Source: JBOGED01 sp050743625 (GTDB lineage Bacteria > Actinomycetota > Nitriliruptoria > Euzebyales > Egibacteraceae). From it: a stretch of 8,805 bases of DNA. Shown here one piece after another: positions 1-6,700 of this stretch (position 1 is its first letter; each line of letters opens with the position of its first letter). The notes below the pieces were generated by a model, which did not search any database, was not told the origin of the DNA, and was given only the letters and a program-made list of their open reading frames with translations. The stretch lies in assembly GCA_050743625.1 (NCBI GenBank), contig JBOGED010000401.1:1-8805 (forward strand). The letters are read 5' to 3'. Position numbers and translations under genes: made by a program.

Positions 1-28
1 GTATATCGCCGGGATCCAGCACACAAAC

Positions 29-829
29 TCACCTCTCGCGTCGGCGCCACCCGTGGTCCACGGGGCCGATGCCTTTTCCGATGCGCAGGCCGTAGCGGAT
101 CGCGCCTGTGACGTAGTCTTTCGCGGCGCGTACGGCGTCGGGGACGTCGAGGCCTCGCGCGCGGTATGCGGTGATCGCGGACGCCAGCGTGCATCCCGTG
201 CCGTGCGTGTCCTGTGTGTCCAGCCGCTCGCTCGCGATCTTGGAGGCCTGTTCGCCGTCGAAGAGCAGGTCCACCGCGGCGGCGTTGCCAGGCAGATGCC
301 CGCCCTTGATAAGCACCCAGCGCGGCCCCAGCGCTTTTACCGCCTCGGCGGCGCGGAGCATGTCCTCCACACGCTTGACCTCGACCCCCGTCAGGATCCT
401 GACCTCGCCAAGGTTTGGCGTCACGATCTCGGCGAGCGGCAGCAGCTGCTCCCGCAGCGCGCCGACCGCGTCGGGGCGCAGCAGCGCGTCACCGTGCTTC
501 GACGCGCAGACCGGATCGACGACCAGCGGCGCGAGACCGTGCCGCTCAACACCCTCCGCAACCACGTGGATGATCGCGGCGTTCGCGAGCATGCCAGTCT
601 TTACCGCGGCCACGTCGAGGTCGGTCGCGACAGCGTCGAGCTGAGCCATCACGAAATCGGCGGGCACCTCGTGGACCGCGTGCACCCCGACGGTGTTCTG
701 TGCCGTGAGTGCGACCAGCACGCTCGCCCCGAAGACGTCCAGCTCTTGGAACGTCTTGAGGTCCGCCTGGATCCCCGCTCCGCCGCCCGAGTCGGAACCC
801 GCGATCGTCAAGGCCGTTGGCGGAGTCAT
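29..829 (-). CDS. thiD: ThiD, bifunctional hydroxymethylpyrimidine kinase / phosphomethylpyrimidine kinase
   Basis: This cytoplasmic ribokinase-fold enzyme phosphorylates HMP to HMP-P and then HMP-PP, supplying the pyrimidine half of thiamine. The 266-residue length is normal for the family. Visible motifs are the N-terminal substrate/glycine-rich stretch IAGSDSGGGAGIQADLKTF (residues 9-27), TAQNT (42-46), VDPVCASKHGDALL (104-117), TPNLGE (137-142) and the anion-hole/catalytic signature DTHGTGCTLASAI (207-219), with the expected Cys at 213. The start is ATG at 829-827, preceded four bases away by AAGGGG inside the end of thiL. That ATG overlaps the thiL TGA (ATGA), so the two genes are almost certainly co-transcribed and translationally coupled. 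The stop is 28 bases from the window edge and no terminator is visible there. Identification is by recognised motifs; the dual kinase activity is family knowledge. Confidence 0.96.
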   Translation of the reverse strand: MTPPTALTIAGSDSGGGAGIQADLKTFQELDVFGASVLVALTAQNTVGVHAVHEVPADFVMAQLDAVATDLDVAAVKTGMLANAAIIHVVAEGVERHGLAPLVVDPVCASKHGDALLRPDAVGALREQLLPLAEIVTPNLGEVRILTGVEVKRVEDMLRAAEAVKALGPRWVLIKGGHLPGNAAAVDLLFDGEQASKIASERLDTQDTHGTGCTLASAITAYRARGLDVPDAVRAAKDYVTGAIRYGLRIGKGIGPVDHGWRRRER

Positions 830-1794
830 GTGTCCCCTTCGCGAAAATGGTCATAACCCATCCGGTCGAGGTCAAGCGTTCCCCCGCCGGGCAGATCCAG
901 CACCACCGCCGTGGCTTGAGGTTCGTGGATCTCGCCGACGACCGCCGCGGGAACGCCCTCGGCGTGGGCCGCGGCCCGCGCTGCCTCCTCGGCACGCTCA
1001 GGGGGCAACGCGGCGACGAGCGCGAAATCCTCTCCGCCACCACACACGAGCCGCCAACCTCCGACCTCAAGCGCGCCGGGCGCGACCGGTAACGTCGAGG
1101 CGGTGACCGTCGCGGCGACGCCGGATGCCGCGCAGAGGTGGCCAAGGTCCGCGCCCAACCCGTCAGATACGTCGATCATCGCGCGGGCGCCGTGTTGGGC
1201 CAGCCTGCGGCCGGCTTCAGGCAGCGCCCGCGGGCGGCGGTGAGCCGCGAGATGACCCGGGTCGGGTGTGGTACCGCGAGCGAGCTGCGCGAGCGCGGCC
1301 GCCGCCGCGCCCAGGGCGCCGACGACCACGAGGCGATCTCCGGGGAGGGCGCCCGCGCGGGTCACCGCCCCGTCTCCGTCGACCCGGCCGAAGGCGGTCA
1401 CCGAGACCACGAGCGCCGGCCCACTGACGGTGTCCCCCCCAACCAGGCGGAGGGCCCACCGGTCACAGGCTGCCCGCAAGCCCCGGTAGAGCGCCTCGAC
1501 ATCGTCCTCGCGAAAGCCCGCCGGCCGGCACAGGCCGATCACCGCGGCCGTCGGGATTGCGCCCATGGCCGCGAGGTCACTCACGTTCACCGCGACGGCT
1601 TTCCAGCCGACGTCCTCCCAAGAGGACAGGTCACGCCGGAAGTGCACGCCCTCCACGATGACATCGACCGCCACGACCACCTCAGATCCGCCGACCCGCA
1701 CCACCGCCGCGTCGTCACCGTGGCCGATCACGACATCGCCACCCGCCCCGTCGAGAAGCGGAGCGATCCGCGCGATGAGATCGAACTCGCCCAC
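826..1794 (-). CDS. thiL: ThiL, thiamine-monophosphate kinase
   Basis: ThiL performs the last step of thiamine diphosphate synthesis, phosphorylating thiamine phosphate with ATP in the cytoplasm. It belongs to the AIR synthase/PurM-like fold. The 322-residue length is typical. Seen in order: the metal/phosphate motif GHGDDAA (24-30), VDVIVEGVHF (43-52), GWKAVAVNVSDLAAMGA (63-79), LVGGDTVSG (117-125), MIDVSDGL (206-213), CGGGEDFAL (251-259) and the C-terminal GYDHF (313-317). The Asp residues of the GDD, VSD, GGD and GED motifs, which bind Mg2+ and phosphate in the family, are all present. The start is GTG at 1794-1792, with an AGG eight bases upstream; an in-frame TAG at 1806-1804 rules out a longer protein. 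It is the first gene of the thiL-thiD operon and diverges from the dodecin gene across about 53 bases. That leader is too short for a TPP riboswitch. Confidence 0.96.
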   Translation of the reverse strand: MGEFDLIARIAPLLDGAGGDVVIGHGDDAAVVRVGGSEVVVAVDVIVEGVHFRRDLSSWEDVGWKAVAVNVSDLAAMGAIPTAAVIGLCRPAGFREDDVEALYRGLRAACDRWALRLVGGDTVSGPALVVSVTAFGRVDGDGAVTRAGALPGDRLVVVGALGAAAAALAQLARGTTPDPGHLAAHRRPRALPEAGRRLAQHGARAMIDVSDGLGADLGHLCAASGVAATVTASTLPVAPGALEVGGWRLVCGGGEDFALVAALPPERAEEAARAAAHAEGVPAAVVGEIHEPQATAVVLDLPGGGTLDLDRMGYDHFREGDT

Positions 1795-1847
1795 CGGCGT
1801 AGCCTAGGGCCGACGCAACGCCGCACGAAAGCGCGAAAGGATGACGG

Positions 1848-2051
1848 GTGCCCGTCCTGAACTCGATCGAGCTGGAGGGCGTGTCGACGCGCGGTTGGCG
1901 CCAGGCGGCGCAGGAGGCGCTCCGTGAGGCGGCGAAGACGATCCGCAACATCCAGCGCCTCGACGTGCTCGGCACCAGTGCGACGGTGGGCGAAGGCGGT
2001 ATCAAGGAGTATCGCACGCGTGTCCGCCTGTTCTTCCGGGTCGAGCGATGA
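1848..2051 (+). CDS. Dodecin-family small protein
   Basis: The 67-residue protein matches the dodecin fold: a beta strand (residues 3-11), one helix (about 15-33, TRGWRQAAQEALREAAKTIR) and two further strands ending FFRVER. Dodecins form hollow dodecamers that store or buffer flavins; one branch (mycobacterial SecE2-like) has been described as calcium dodecin. Here the position that holds the flavin-stacking Trp in classical dodecins (after AAKTIRN) reads IQRLDV without a Trp. The usual Gln of the next strand appears to be Arg (KEYRTRV). This resembles the non-classical branch, so flavin binding should not be assumed. The start is GTG at 1848, with AAAGG seven bases upstream. It diverges from thiL and ends ten bases before the convergent phosphoribosyltransferase gene. 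Family assignment is confident; the ligand is unknown. Confidence 0.85.
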   Translation: MPVLNSIELEGVSTRGWRQAAQEALREAAKTIRNIQRLDVLGTSATVGEGGIKEYRTRVRLFFRVER

Positions 2052-2061
2052 CGCGAGGCTG

Positions 2062-2721
2062 CTATTCGGCCTCGTCGCGAAACTCGCGCAGCACCTCTAG
2101 GCTCGCTTCGTCGTCGAGCTGGCCGAACTCCTTATAGGCCTGGCCGACGGCAAGAAACTCGGCCGGCTCGCTGAGCACCAAGATCCGATCCGCGGCGCCT
2201 GTCAACTCGTCGGCGGCCCTCGGGGGAGCTACCGGGACGGCCAAGACCACTCTCGTGGCGCCCTCGCGGCGCGCGAGATTGCAGGCTTCGCGGGCCGTGC
2301 CGCCGGTCGCGATGCCGTCGTCGACGACGATCACCGAGGCGTCGCTCAGGTCGACCGGGGGCACCACGCTGCGGAACAGCGCAAGCCGGCTCGCGATCAC
2401 CCGCTGGCGGTCCTCGATCTCGGCGCGGACGTCCTCCTCGGTGAGCCCCAGCCGCGAGACCATCGCCTCGTCGACCTCCACGTGACCGTCTGAGCCCAGC
2501 GCCCCGAACCCAAGCTCGGGGTTCTGCGGGGTACGCAGCTTACGTACCACCACGACGTCGAACGCGGCGCCGAGCACCCTCGCGACCTCCGCGCCGACGG
2601 GAAGCCCGCCGCGCGGGATCGCGAGCACGACCAACCGCCTGCCGTCGGCAAGCGTCTGATCCTTCGCAAGAAGGGCGGCGAGCTGCCGTCCCGCGTCGCG
2701 CCGATCCTCGAAGACCTTCAT
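2062..2721 (-). CDS. Phosphoribosyltransferase-domain protein (COG1926-like)
   Basis: This 219-residue protein is of the type I phosphoribosyltransferase fold. The PRPP-binding signature is clear: four hydrophobic residues, then DDGIATGGTA (VIVVDDGIATGGTA, residues 130-143). The N-terminal half has AIPRGGLPVG (34-43) and VRKLRTPQNPELGFGAL (59-75), hallmarks of a widespread family of predicted phosphoribosyltransferases with no settled substrate. In other genomes this family is sometimes fused to a dienelactone-hydrolase-like domain; here it stands alone. A substrate cannot be read from the sequence. The ATG at 2721-2719 lacks a strong Shine-Dalgarno sequence. The gene diverges from the AsnC-type gene across 56 bases and converges on the dodecin gene with a 10-base gap and no visible terminator. 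A nucleotide-salvage or phosphate-transfer role is family-level inference only. Confidence 0.88.
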   Translation of the reverse strand: MKVFEDRRDAGRQLAALLAKDQTLADGRRLVVLAIPRGGLPVGAEVARVLGAAFDVVVVRKLRTPQNPELGFGALGSDGHVEVDEAMVSRLGLTEEDVRAEIEDRQRVIASRLALFRSVVPPVDLSDASVIVVDDGIATGGTAREACNLARREGATRVVLAVPVAPPRAADELTGAADRILVLSEPAEFLAVGQAYKEFGQLDDEASLEVLREFRDEAE

Positions 2722-2777
2722 TAACCACTAGGATGCCGTGTTCGAGCAGCCAATGACTTCTTAGGGGGCTGGAGCAG

Positions 2778-3011
2778 ATGGTCTCCGCATACATCCTCAT
2801 CCTGACCGAGGTAGGAAAAGCGGCACAGGTAGCCCAGGCCGTGTCCAAGATCGACGGCGTCAAGGCCGCTGAGGACGTCACTGGCCCCTACGACGTGATC
2901 GTCCGCGCCGAGGCCACCGACATCGACACGCTCGGCCGCCTCGTCGTCGCACGGATCCAGGCGATCGACGGCATCGACCGCACTCTCACCTGCCCCGTCG
3001 TGCACCTGTAG
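2778..3011 (+). CDS. Stand-alone Lrp/AsnC ligand-binding (RAM) domain protein
   Basis: The 77 residues correspond to a complete RAM (regulation of amino-acid metabolism) domain without the usual DNA-binding HTH. The beta-alpha-beta-beta-alpha-beta order is visible: SAYILILTEV (3-12), a helix over GKAAQVAQAVSKI (13-25), the turn-strand KAAEDVTGPYDVIVRAEA (29-46) with the typical TGPYD, a second helix, and the final strand TLTCPVVHL. In full-length Lrp/AsnC proteins this domain oligomerises and binds amino acids. Stand-alone copies are common in Actinobacteria and archaea, and may sense ligands or modulate partners. The start is ATG at 2778, with GGAG three bases upstream and GGGGG nine bases upstream. 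It converges on the Asp-Pro lipoprotein gene with a 17-base gap. The ligand and partner are not known. Confidence 0.9.
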   Translation: MVSAYILILTEVGKAAQVAQAVSKIDGVKAAEDVTGPYDVIVRAEATDIDTLGRLVVARIQAIDGIDRTLTCPVVHL

Positions 3012-3028
3012 CGCGGGGCGACGTCCAG

Positions 3029-3634
3029 CTAAGAGCTCGAGCCTGTGTTGTCCTGACCCTCGTCCGTCCCCGTTCCGGAGCCTGAGCCTTGCTCTGAACG
3101 AGAGCCTTCTCCTTGATTCTGGTCCTCCGAGGGATCGGGATCAGGGTCCGGATCGGGATCCGGGTCGGGGTCAGGATCGGGATCAGGATCAGGATCAGGA
3201 TCGGGATCAGGATCAGGATCCGGATCAGGATCAGGATCAGGATCCGGGTCGGGGTCAGGATCGGGATCAGGATCCGGGTCTGGGTCAGGATCGGGATCAG
3301 GATCCGGGTCCGGGTCAGGATCGGGATCAGGATCGGGATCGGGATCGGGATCGGGATCGGGGTCCGGGTCCGGGTCCGGGTCAGGATCAGGATCCCGATT
3401 GGCCTCTGGTCCCTGAGCGACCTCCACCTGGGTGTATTCAGAAGGAGGATCGATCACGTTCGAGGTCGGCGCCTGCAGGCCGTCGTCGAAGAGCGGATCG
3501 GCAGTGGCGGCCTCGGAACTTTCGGACTCTGCCTGGACGATGGGCTCCTCTCCCACACAGGCTGCCGTCACGAGCGTGAGAATGGCGAGCAGAGCTGCGA
3601 GACCCTCACGTGTCTTTGCGCCTCTCGTCCCCAT
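3029..3634 (-). CDS. Predicted lipoprotein with a 44-unit Asp-Pro repeat tract
   Basis: No known family is recognised. From the ATG at 3634-3632 the protein starts MGTRGAKTREG, continues into a hydrophobic stretch (LAALLAILTLVTAAC) and has a lipobox-like VTAAC, predicting signal peptidase II cleavage and lipidation of that Cys. The mature part has about 55 acidic, Ser/Ala/Pro-containing residues, then 44 perfect Asp-Pro units, then a 33-residue Gly/Ser/Glu/Gln tail (SEDQNQGEGSRS...). It has no catalytic domain. The frame stays open back to an ATG at 3712, but that extension (LLYSRSSAQSSGHR) looks non-coding and would bury the signal peptide. The ATG at 3646-3644 is also possible. The chosen start has GGGAC about six bases upstream. 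It lies downstream of the TIR/STAND gene on the same strand, with about 115 bases between them. An extended acidic surface spacer or cation-binding polymer is inference. Confidence 0.75.
   Translation of the reverse strand: MGTRGAKTREGLAALLAILTLVTAACVGEEPIVQAESESSEAATADPLFDDGLQAPTSNVIDPPSEYTQVEVAQGPEANRDPDPDPDPDPDPDPDPDPDPDPDPDPDPDPDPDPDPDPDPDPDPDPDPDPDPDPDPDPDPDPDPDPDPDPDPDPDPDPDPDPDPDPDPSEDQNQGEGSRSEQGSGSGTGTDEGQDNTGSSS
3157..3186. repeat. Isolated copy of a 30-bp higher-order repeat
   Basis: These 30 bases are identical to 3241-3270, which lie 84 bases (14 hexamers) away within the Asp-Pro tract. The copy marks a duplication at a scale above the hexamer. Confidence 0.9.
3241..3330. repeat. 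Three tandem 30-bp repeats inside the Asp-Pro tract
   Basis: The three units 3241-3270, 3271-3300 and 3301-3330 are identical except at base 11 of each (G, T, C on the plus strand). That base is the third position of a Pro codon (CCC, CCA, CCG), so all three units encode the same ten residues. This suggests recent tandem duplication of a five-dipeptide block followed by silent change. Confidence 0.95.
3335..3380 (+). other. Potential G-quadruplex run (eight G-tracts) in the repeat
   Basis: The plus strand has eight consecutive runs of three or more G (3335-3337, 3341-3343, 3347-3349, 3353-3355, 3359-3362, 3366-3368, 3372-3374, 3378-3380). Each pair is separated by exactly three bases (ATC or TCC). 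This meets the usual G3-N1-7 quadruplex pattern twice over. The G-rich strand is the template strand of the lipoprotein gene, so the structure could form in DNA rather than in its mRNA. It may be only a by-product of the Asp-Pro codons. Confidence 0.6.
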
Positions 3635-3697
3635 GATTCGTCCCATTTGCCGCTCACACCCACTCATTCGGTGCCCACTGCTTTGCGCAGACGACCT

Positions 3698-3703
3698 GCT
3701 ATA
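3698..3703 (-). promoter_or_regulatory. Possible -10 element for the lipoprotein gene
   Basis: The minus strand reads TATAGC here, about 64 bases upstream of the preferred lipoprotein start, in a locally less GC-rich patch. No good -35 hexamer lies 16-18 bases further upstream, so this is weak. If used, transcription would begin inside the longer open frame and exclude the ATG at 3712. Confidence 0.25.
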
Positions 3704-3749
3704 GAGGAGCATCTCGGGGAGCGGCTGATACGAGGGAGCTGATCAGCGC

Positions 3750-6700
3750 TCACGAGCCTTCCAGCTCGTTGAGGTAGGTCGCCCGCTCCCGCGCCAGAGC
3801 GAGCACCTCTTCGATGGGTCCGCACACCTCGCATTCCCATGCGCGCACCAAGCCATCCGTACTGGCACTCGCCAGCCTTTGACCGTCGGGCCGGAAGGCA
3901 ACCGCGATGACATCGTCCTCGTAGCCGCGCAGCAGGACTGAGCCACCACCCGCCAGGTTCCAGACGCGTACGGTACCGTCAAGGCCCGCGCTTGCGATCT
4001 GCTGGCCGTCGGGACGGAAGGCAACCGCGGCGACCTCGTCATCGTGGCCAGGCAACGTCCTCGACGGAGCGTCGTCGTCGCTGGTCAGATCCCAAAGAGC
4101 CACCATGCCGTCGGTACCGGTACTCGCCACCCGTTGCCCGTCTTGGCTGAATGCGACGCTGAGCACCGCGCCCCGATGCCCTTGCAGCTTCCGCTGTTCT
4201 TGCCCGTCGGCTGCGTCCCAGACGCGCACGGTGCCGTCTCCGCCGGCAGTGACGATCCGCTCGCCGTCCGAGCTGAACGCGACATCGTACACGTGGCGGT
4301 CGTGTCCTACCAACTCCCTCAACTCGACTCCGCCGGCCAGATCCCAAAGCCGCACCCGGCCATCCTGACCCGCGCTGAGGACCCGTTCCCCGTCGGGACT
4401 GAAGGCAATGCCGTAGACACGGCCGGCGTGACCTGGGAATGACCCAAGCAGGGCGTTGCTCGCCAGGTCCCACACCCGCACCATGCCATCGGCACCACCA
4501 GAGGCGATCCGCTGGCCGTCCCTGCTGAACGCAAGGCTGTACACCGTCCCCTCATGGCCAGGGAGCGCGACAGGGTCGCTTCCCGTAAGGTCCCATACCG
4601 ACACCGTGCCATCGGTCCCGCCGGAGGCAATCCGCCGCCCGTCCGAACTGAACGCCACGCTCTCTACCCGACCGCGACGGCCTGGAAGCGCGAGAAGGGT
4701 GCTATCCCCGTGGTCCCACACCCGCACCGTACCGTCGGCGCCCCCAGAGACGATCTGCTGCCTGTCGCAACTGAACGCAACGCCGTACACCCGACCGCGA
4801 TGGCCGCCGAATGCCTCAACGACGTGTCCGGTCTGGTCCCACACCCGCACCGTACCGTCAGCACCACTCGCAGCGATCTGGCGCCCGTCGCAACTGAAGG
4901 CAACGCCGTACACGCGGCCGCCGTAACCCGGAAGCATCATGAGCTCGGCGCCGCTCGCCGCGTCCCACACGCGTACGGTGCCGCCCTCACCAGCTCCGGC
5001 GATCCACCTGCCATCGGGACTGAACGCAACACCCCACATGTCGCCTGGGTTCGCCAAGGCGAGCAGCTCGGCACCACTCGCCGTATCCCACATGCGCACC
5101 GTGTTGTCCGCGCCAGCGGCGGCGATCCTTGTCCCATCGGCACTGAAGGCGATGCCGAGTACCGCGCTGCCGCGGCCTGAAACCTCGACAATCGTGTTAC
5201 CGGCGAGGTCCGCCACCTGCACGGCACCACCGGATCCAGCGCTCGCGATGCGCTGTCCATCGGGGCTGAACGCGACGGCATACATCCTGCTTTCCCGGCG
5301 AAGCTCCGTCACTTGGGCTCCGCCGGCGGCGTCCCACACCCGCACCGTGCCGTCCTCGCTCGCGCTCGCGACCCGCTGGCCATCAGGGCTGAAGTCGATT
5401 CCCCTTATACGATCTTCATGGCCGGATAGGATGGCAGGTTCACCTCCAGCTGGATTCCAGATGTGGATGGTGCCGTCATTGCCCGCGCTGGCGATCCGCC
5501 CGTCCTGACTGACCGAGACGCCGTACACGGCGCTTTCGTGGTCGTAACGCGCGCTGAGCCGCGACTCCAACATGGCCTGCCGAAGGATCGTCTCGGCCGC
5601 TTCGTTCGGCCTCGTCTCGTACGCCTCGAGCGCGAGCAACAGGCTCTGTTCCGGATCGATCGACAGCAGTTGGTTCGCGCTCGCGGCGAGCCGGGCGGAC
5701 TCGGCGAGATCGCGTTGCCTGATGGCGCGCAGCGACGCCAGCAGCGCCACTACCGCGAAGATGGTGATGACCGTCAGCGCTCCGCTTAACCCGATCAGAG
5801 TGAGACGGACTCGCCGGCGGGCGGTGGCGTGCTCACGGGCCTCGCGGCCTCGGCTGGCGTCCAAAAAGGCCCGCTCCAGGTCGTTGAGGCCGCTGACGGG
5901 ACGGTCTTGCCAGCCCAGCAGGCGGGCGCCGCGGTAGAGGTACCCGTCCTCACGGCCGTTCTCGTCCCACTCGGTCGCTGCCTCGGTCAGTCTTCGCTGG
6001 GCACGAAGCGCCTCACGGTCTTCGTTGATCCAGCCGCGCAGCGTCGGCCAGCCCCGGATGAGCGCCTCGTGGGCGACGTCGACCACCTCATTGCCCACGA
6101 CGTCATCCTGACCGGTGATGAGTAGCCGGCCGTCGGCAAGGGCGTTGACCACCGTCTGGACATCCGCCTGCTCTTCGGAGCGGGTAAGAAGCTCACCCAC
6201 CACGGCGCGGCGACGGGTGTCTTCTGTGCCCTCGCCGGGCTGGATCAGGCGCAACAGCACGCGGCGGGCGATCTGCTGCTGCGTGGGGCTCAGGCCGTTG
6301 TAGATCGTGTTGGCCCGCTGGGCCAACGCACCCTCCACTCCCCCGCTTGCCACATACGCCTCCAAGGTGAGCTTGCGCCCTTGGCGGCGCTGCCACACCT
6401 CCAGCAGCACATGCTCGAGTAGCGGTAGCGTGCCCGGCCTGTCAGCCACGTCGTCCAGGATGGTCTCGACCAGGCCTGGTTCCAGCTCCAAGCCCACCCG
6501 CCAGGCGGGCAGCTCAATCACGTGACGGAGCGCGTGAGAGCCGAGCGGGCCCACCAGAAACTGCTGAGTGGCCAGTGCCCGCAACTCGGGGTACGCCGCG
6601 CAACGATGGTAGAAATCCGCCCGCATCGCGAGCAGCACCACCAGACGGCCCCCTGGGATCGTGGCGCCGTAACAGAGATTGGCCAAGAACGCGGTGCGCT

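Larger units (their letters stand above)
3131..3394 (-). repeat. Hexanucleotide-type minisatellite encoding (Asp-Pro)44
   Basis: The tract is 264 bases long, exactly 44 six-base units, each read on the minus strand as one Asp and one Pro codon with no interruption. Unit variants differ almost only at wobble positions. By hand count Asp is 31 GAT and 13 GAC; Pro is 18 CCT, 15 CCC, 10 CCG and 1 CCA. Purity at protein level with variation at DNA level indicates selection for the dipeptide. Each GAT codon creates a GATC, so the tract holds 31 GATC tetranucleotides. Copy-number change by whole units would alter length but not frame. Confidence 0.97.

Noticed and set aside
53..856. Long plus-strand open frame opposite thiD
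   Set aside because: It is a shadow created by high GC; the minus strand carries a complete set of ThiD motifs.
1795..1847. TPP riboswitch upstream of thiL
   Set aside because: Only about 53 bases separate thiL from the divergent gene, and no thi-box-like sequence is seen.
3131..3394. CRISPR array or integrated repeat element
   Set aside because: The units are contiguous six-base coding repeats without unique spacers, entirely in frame within a gene.
3635..3712. N-terminal extension of the Asp-Pro lipoprotein to the ATG at 3712
   Set aside because: The added residues are polar and would put a signal peptide in the interior; the ATG lacks a well-placed ribosome site.
3113..3742. Plus-strand open frame of 209 codons with Arg-Ile/Gly-Ile repeats
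   Set aside because: It is the antisense shadow of the Asp-Pro tract. The opposite strand has a signal peptide, a lipobox and synonymous-only variation, whereas this frame gives an implausible basic-hydrophobic repeat with changing residues.
3738..3747. 10-bp palindrome GCTGATCAGC next to the TIR/STAND stop as a terminator
   Set aside because: The stem is five base pairs with no loop and no T-run follows, so termination is not supported.
4039..5281. Several open frames on both strands within the WD40 region
   Set aside because: They are repeated shadows of the WD40-coding frame and have Arg/Ser/Pro-rich, non-protein-like composition.
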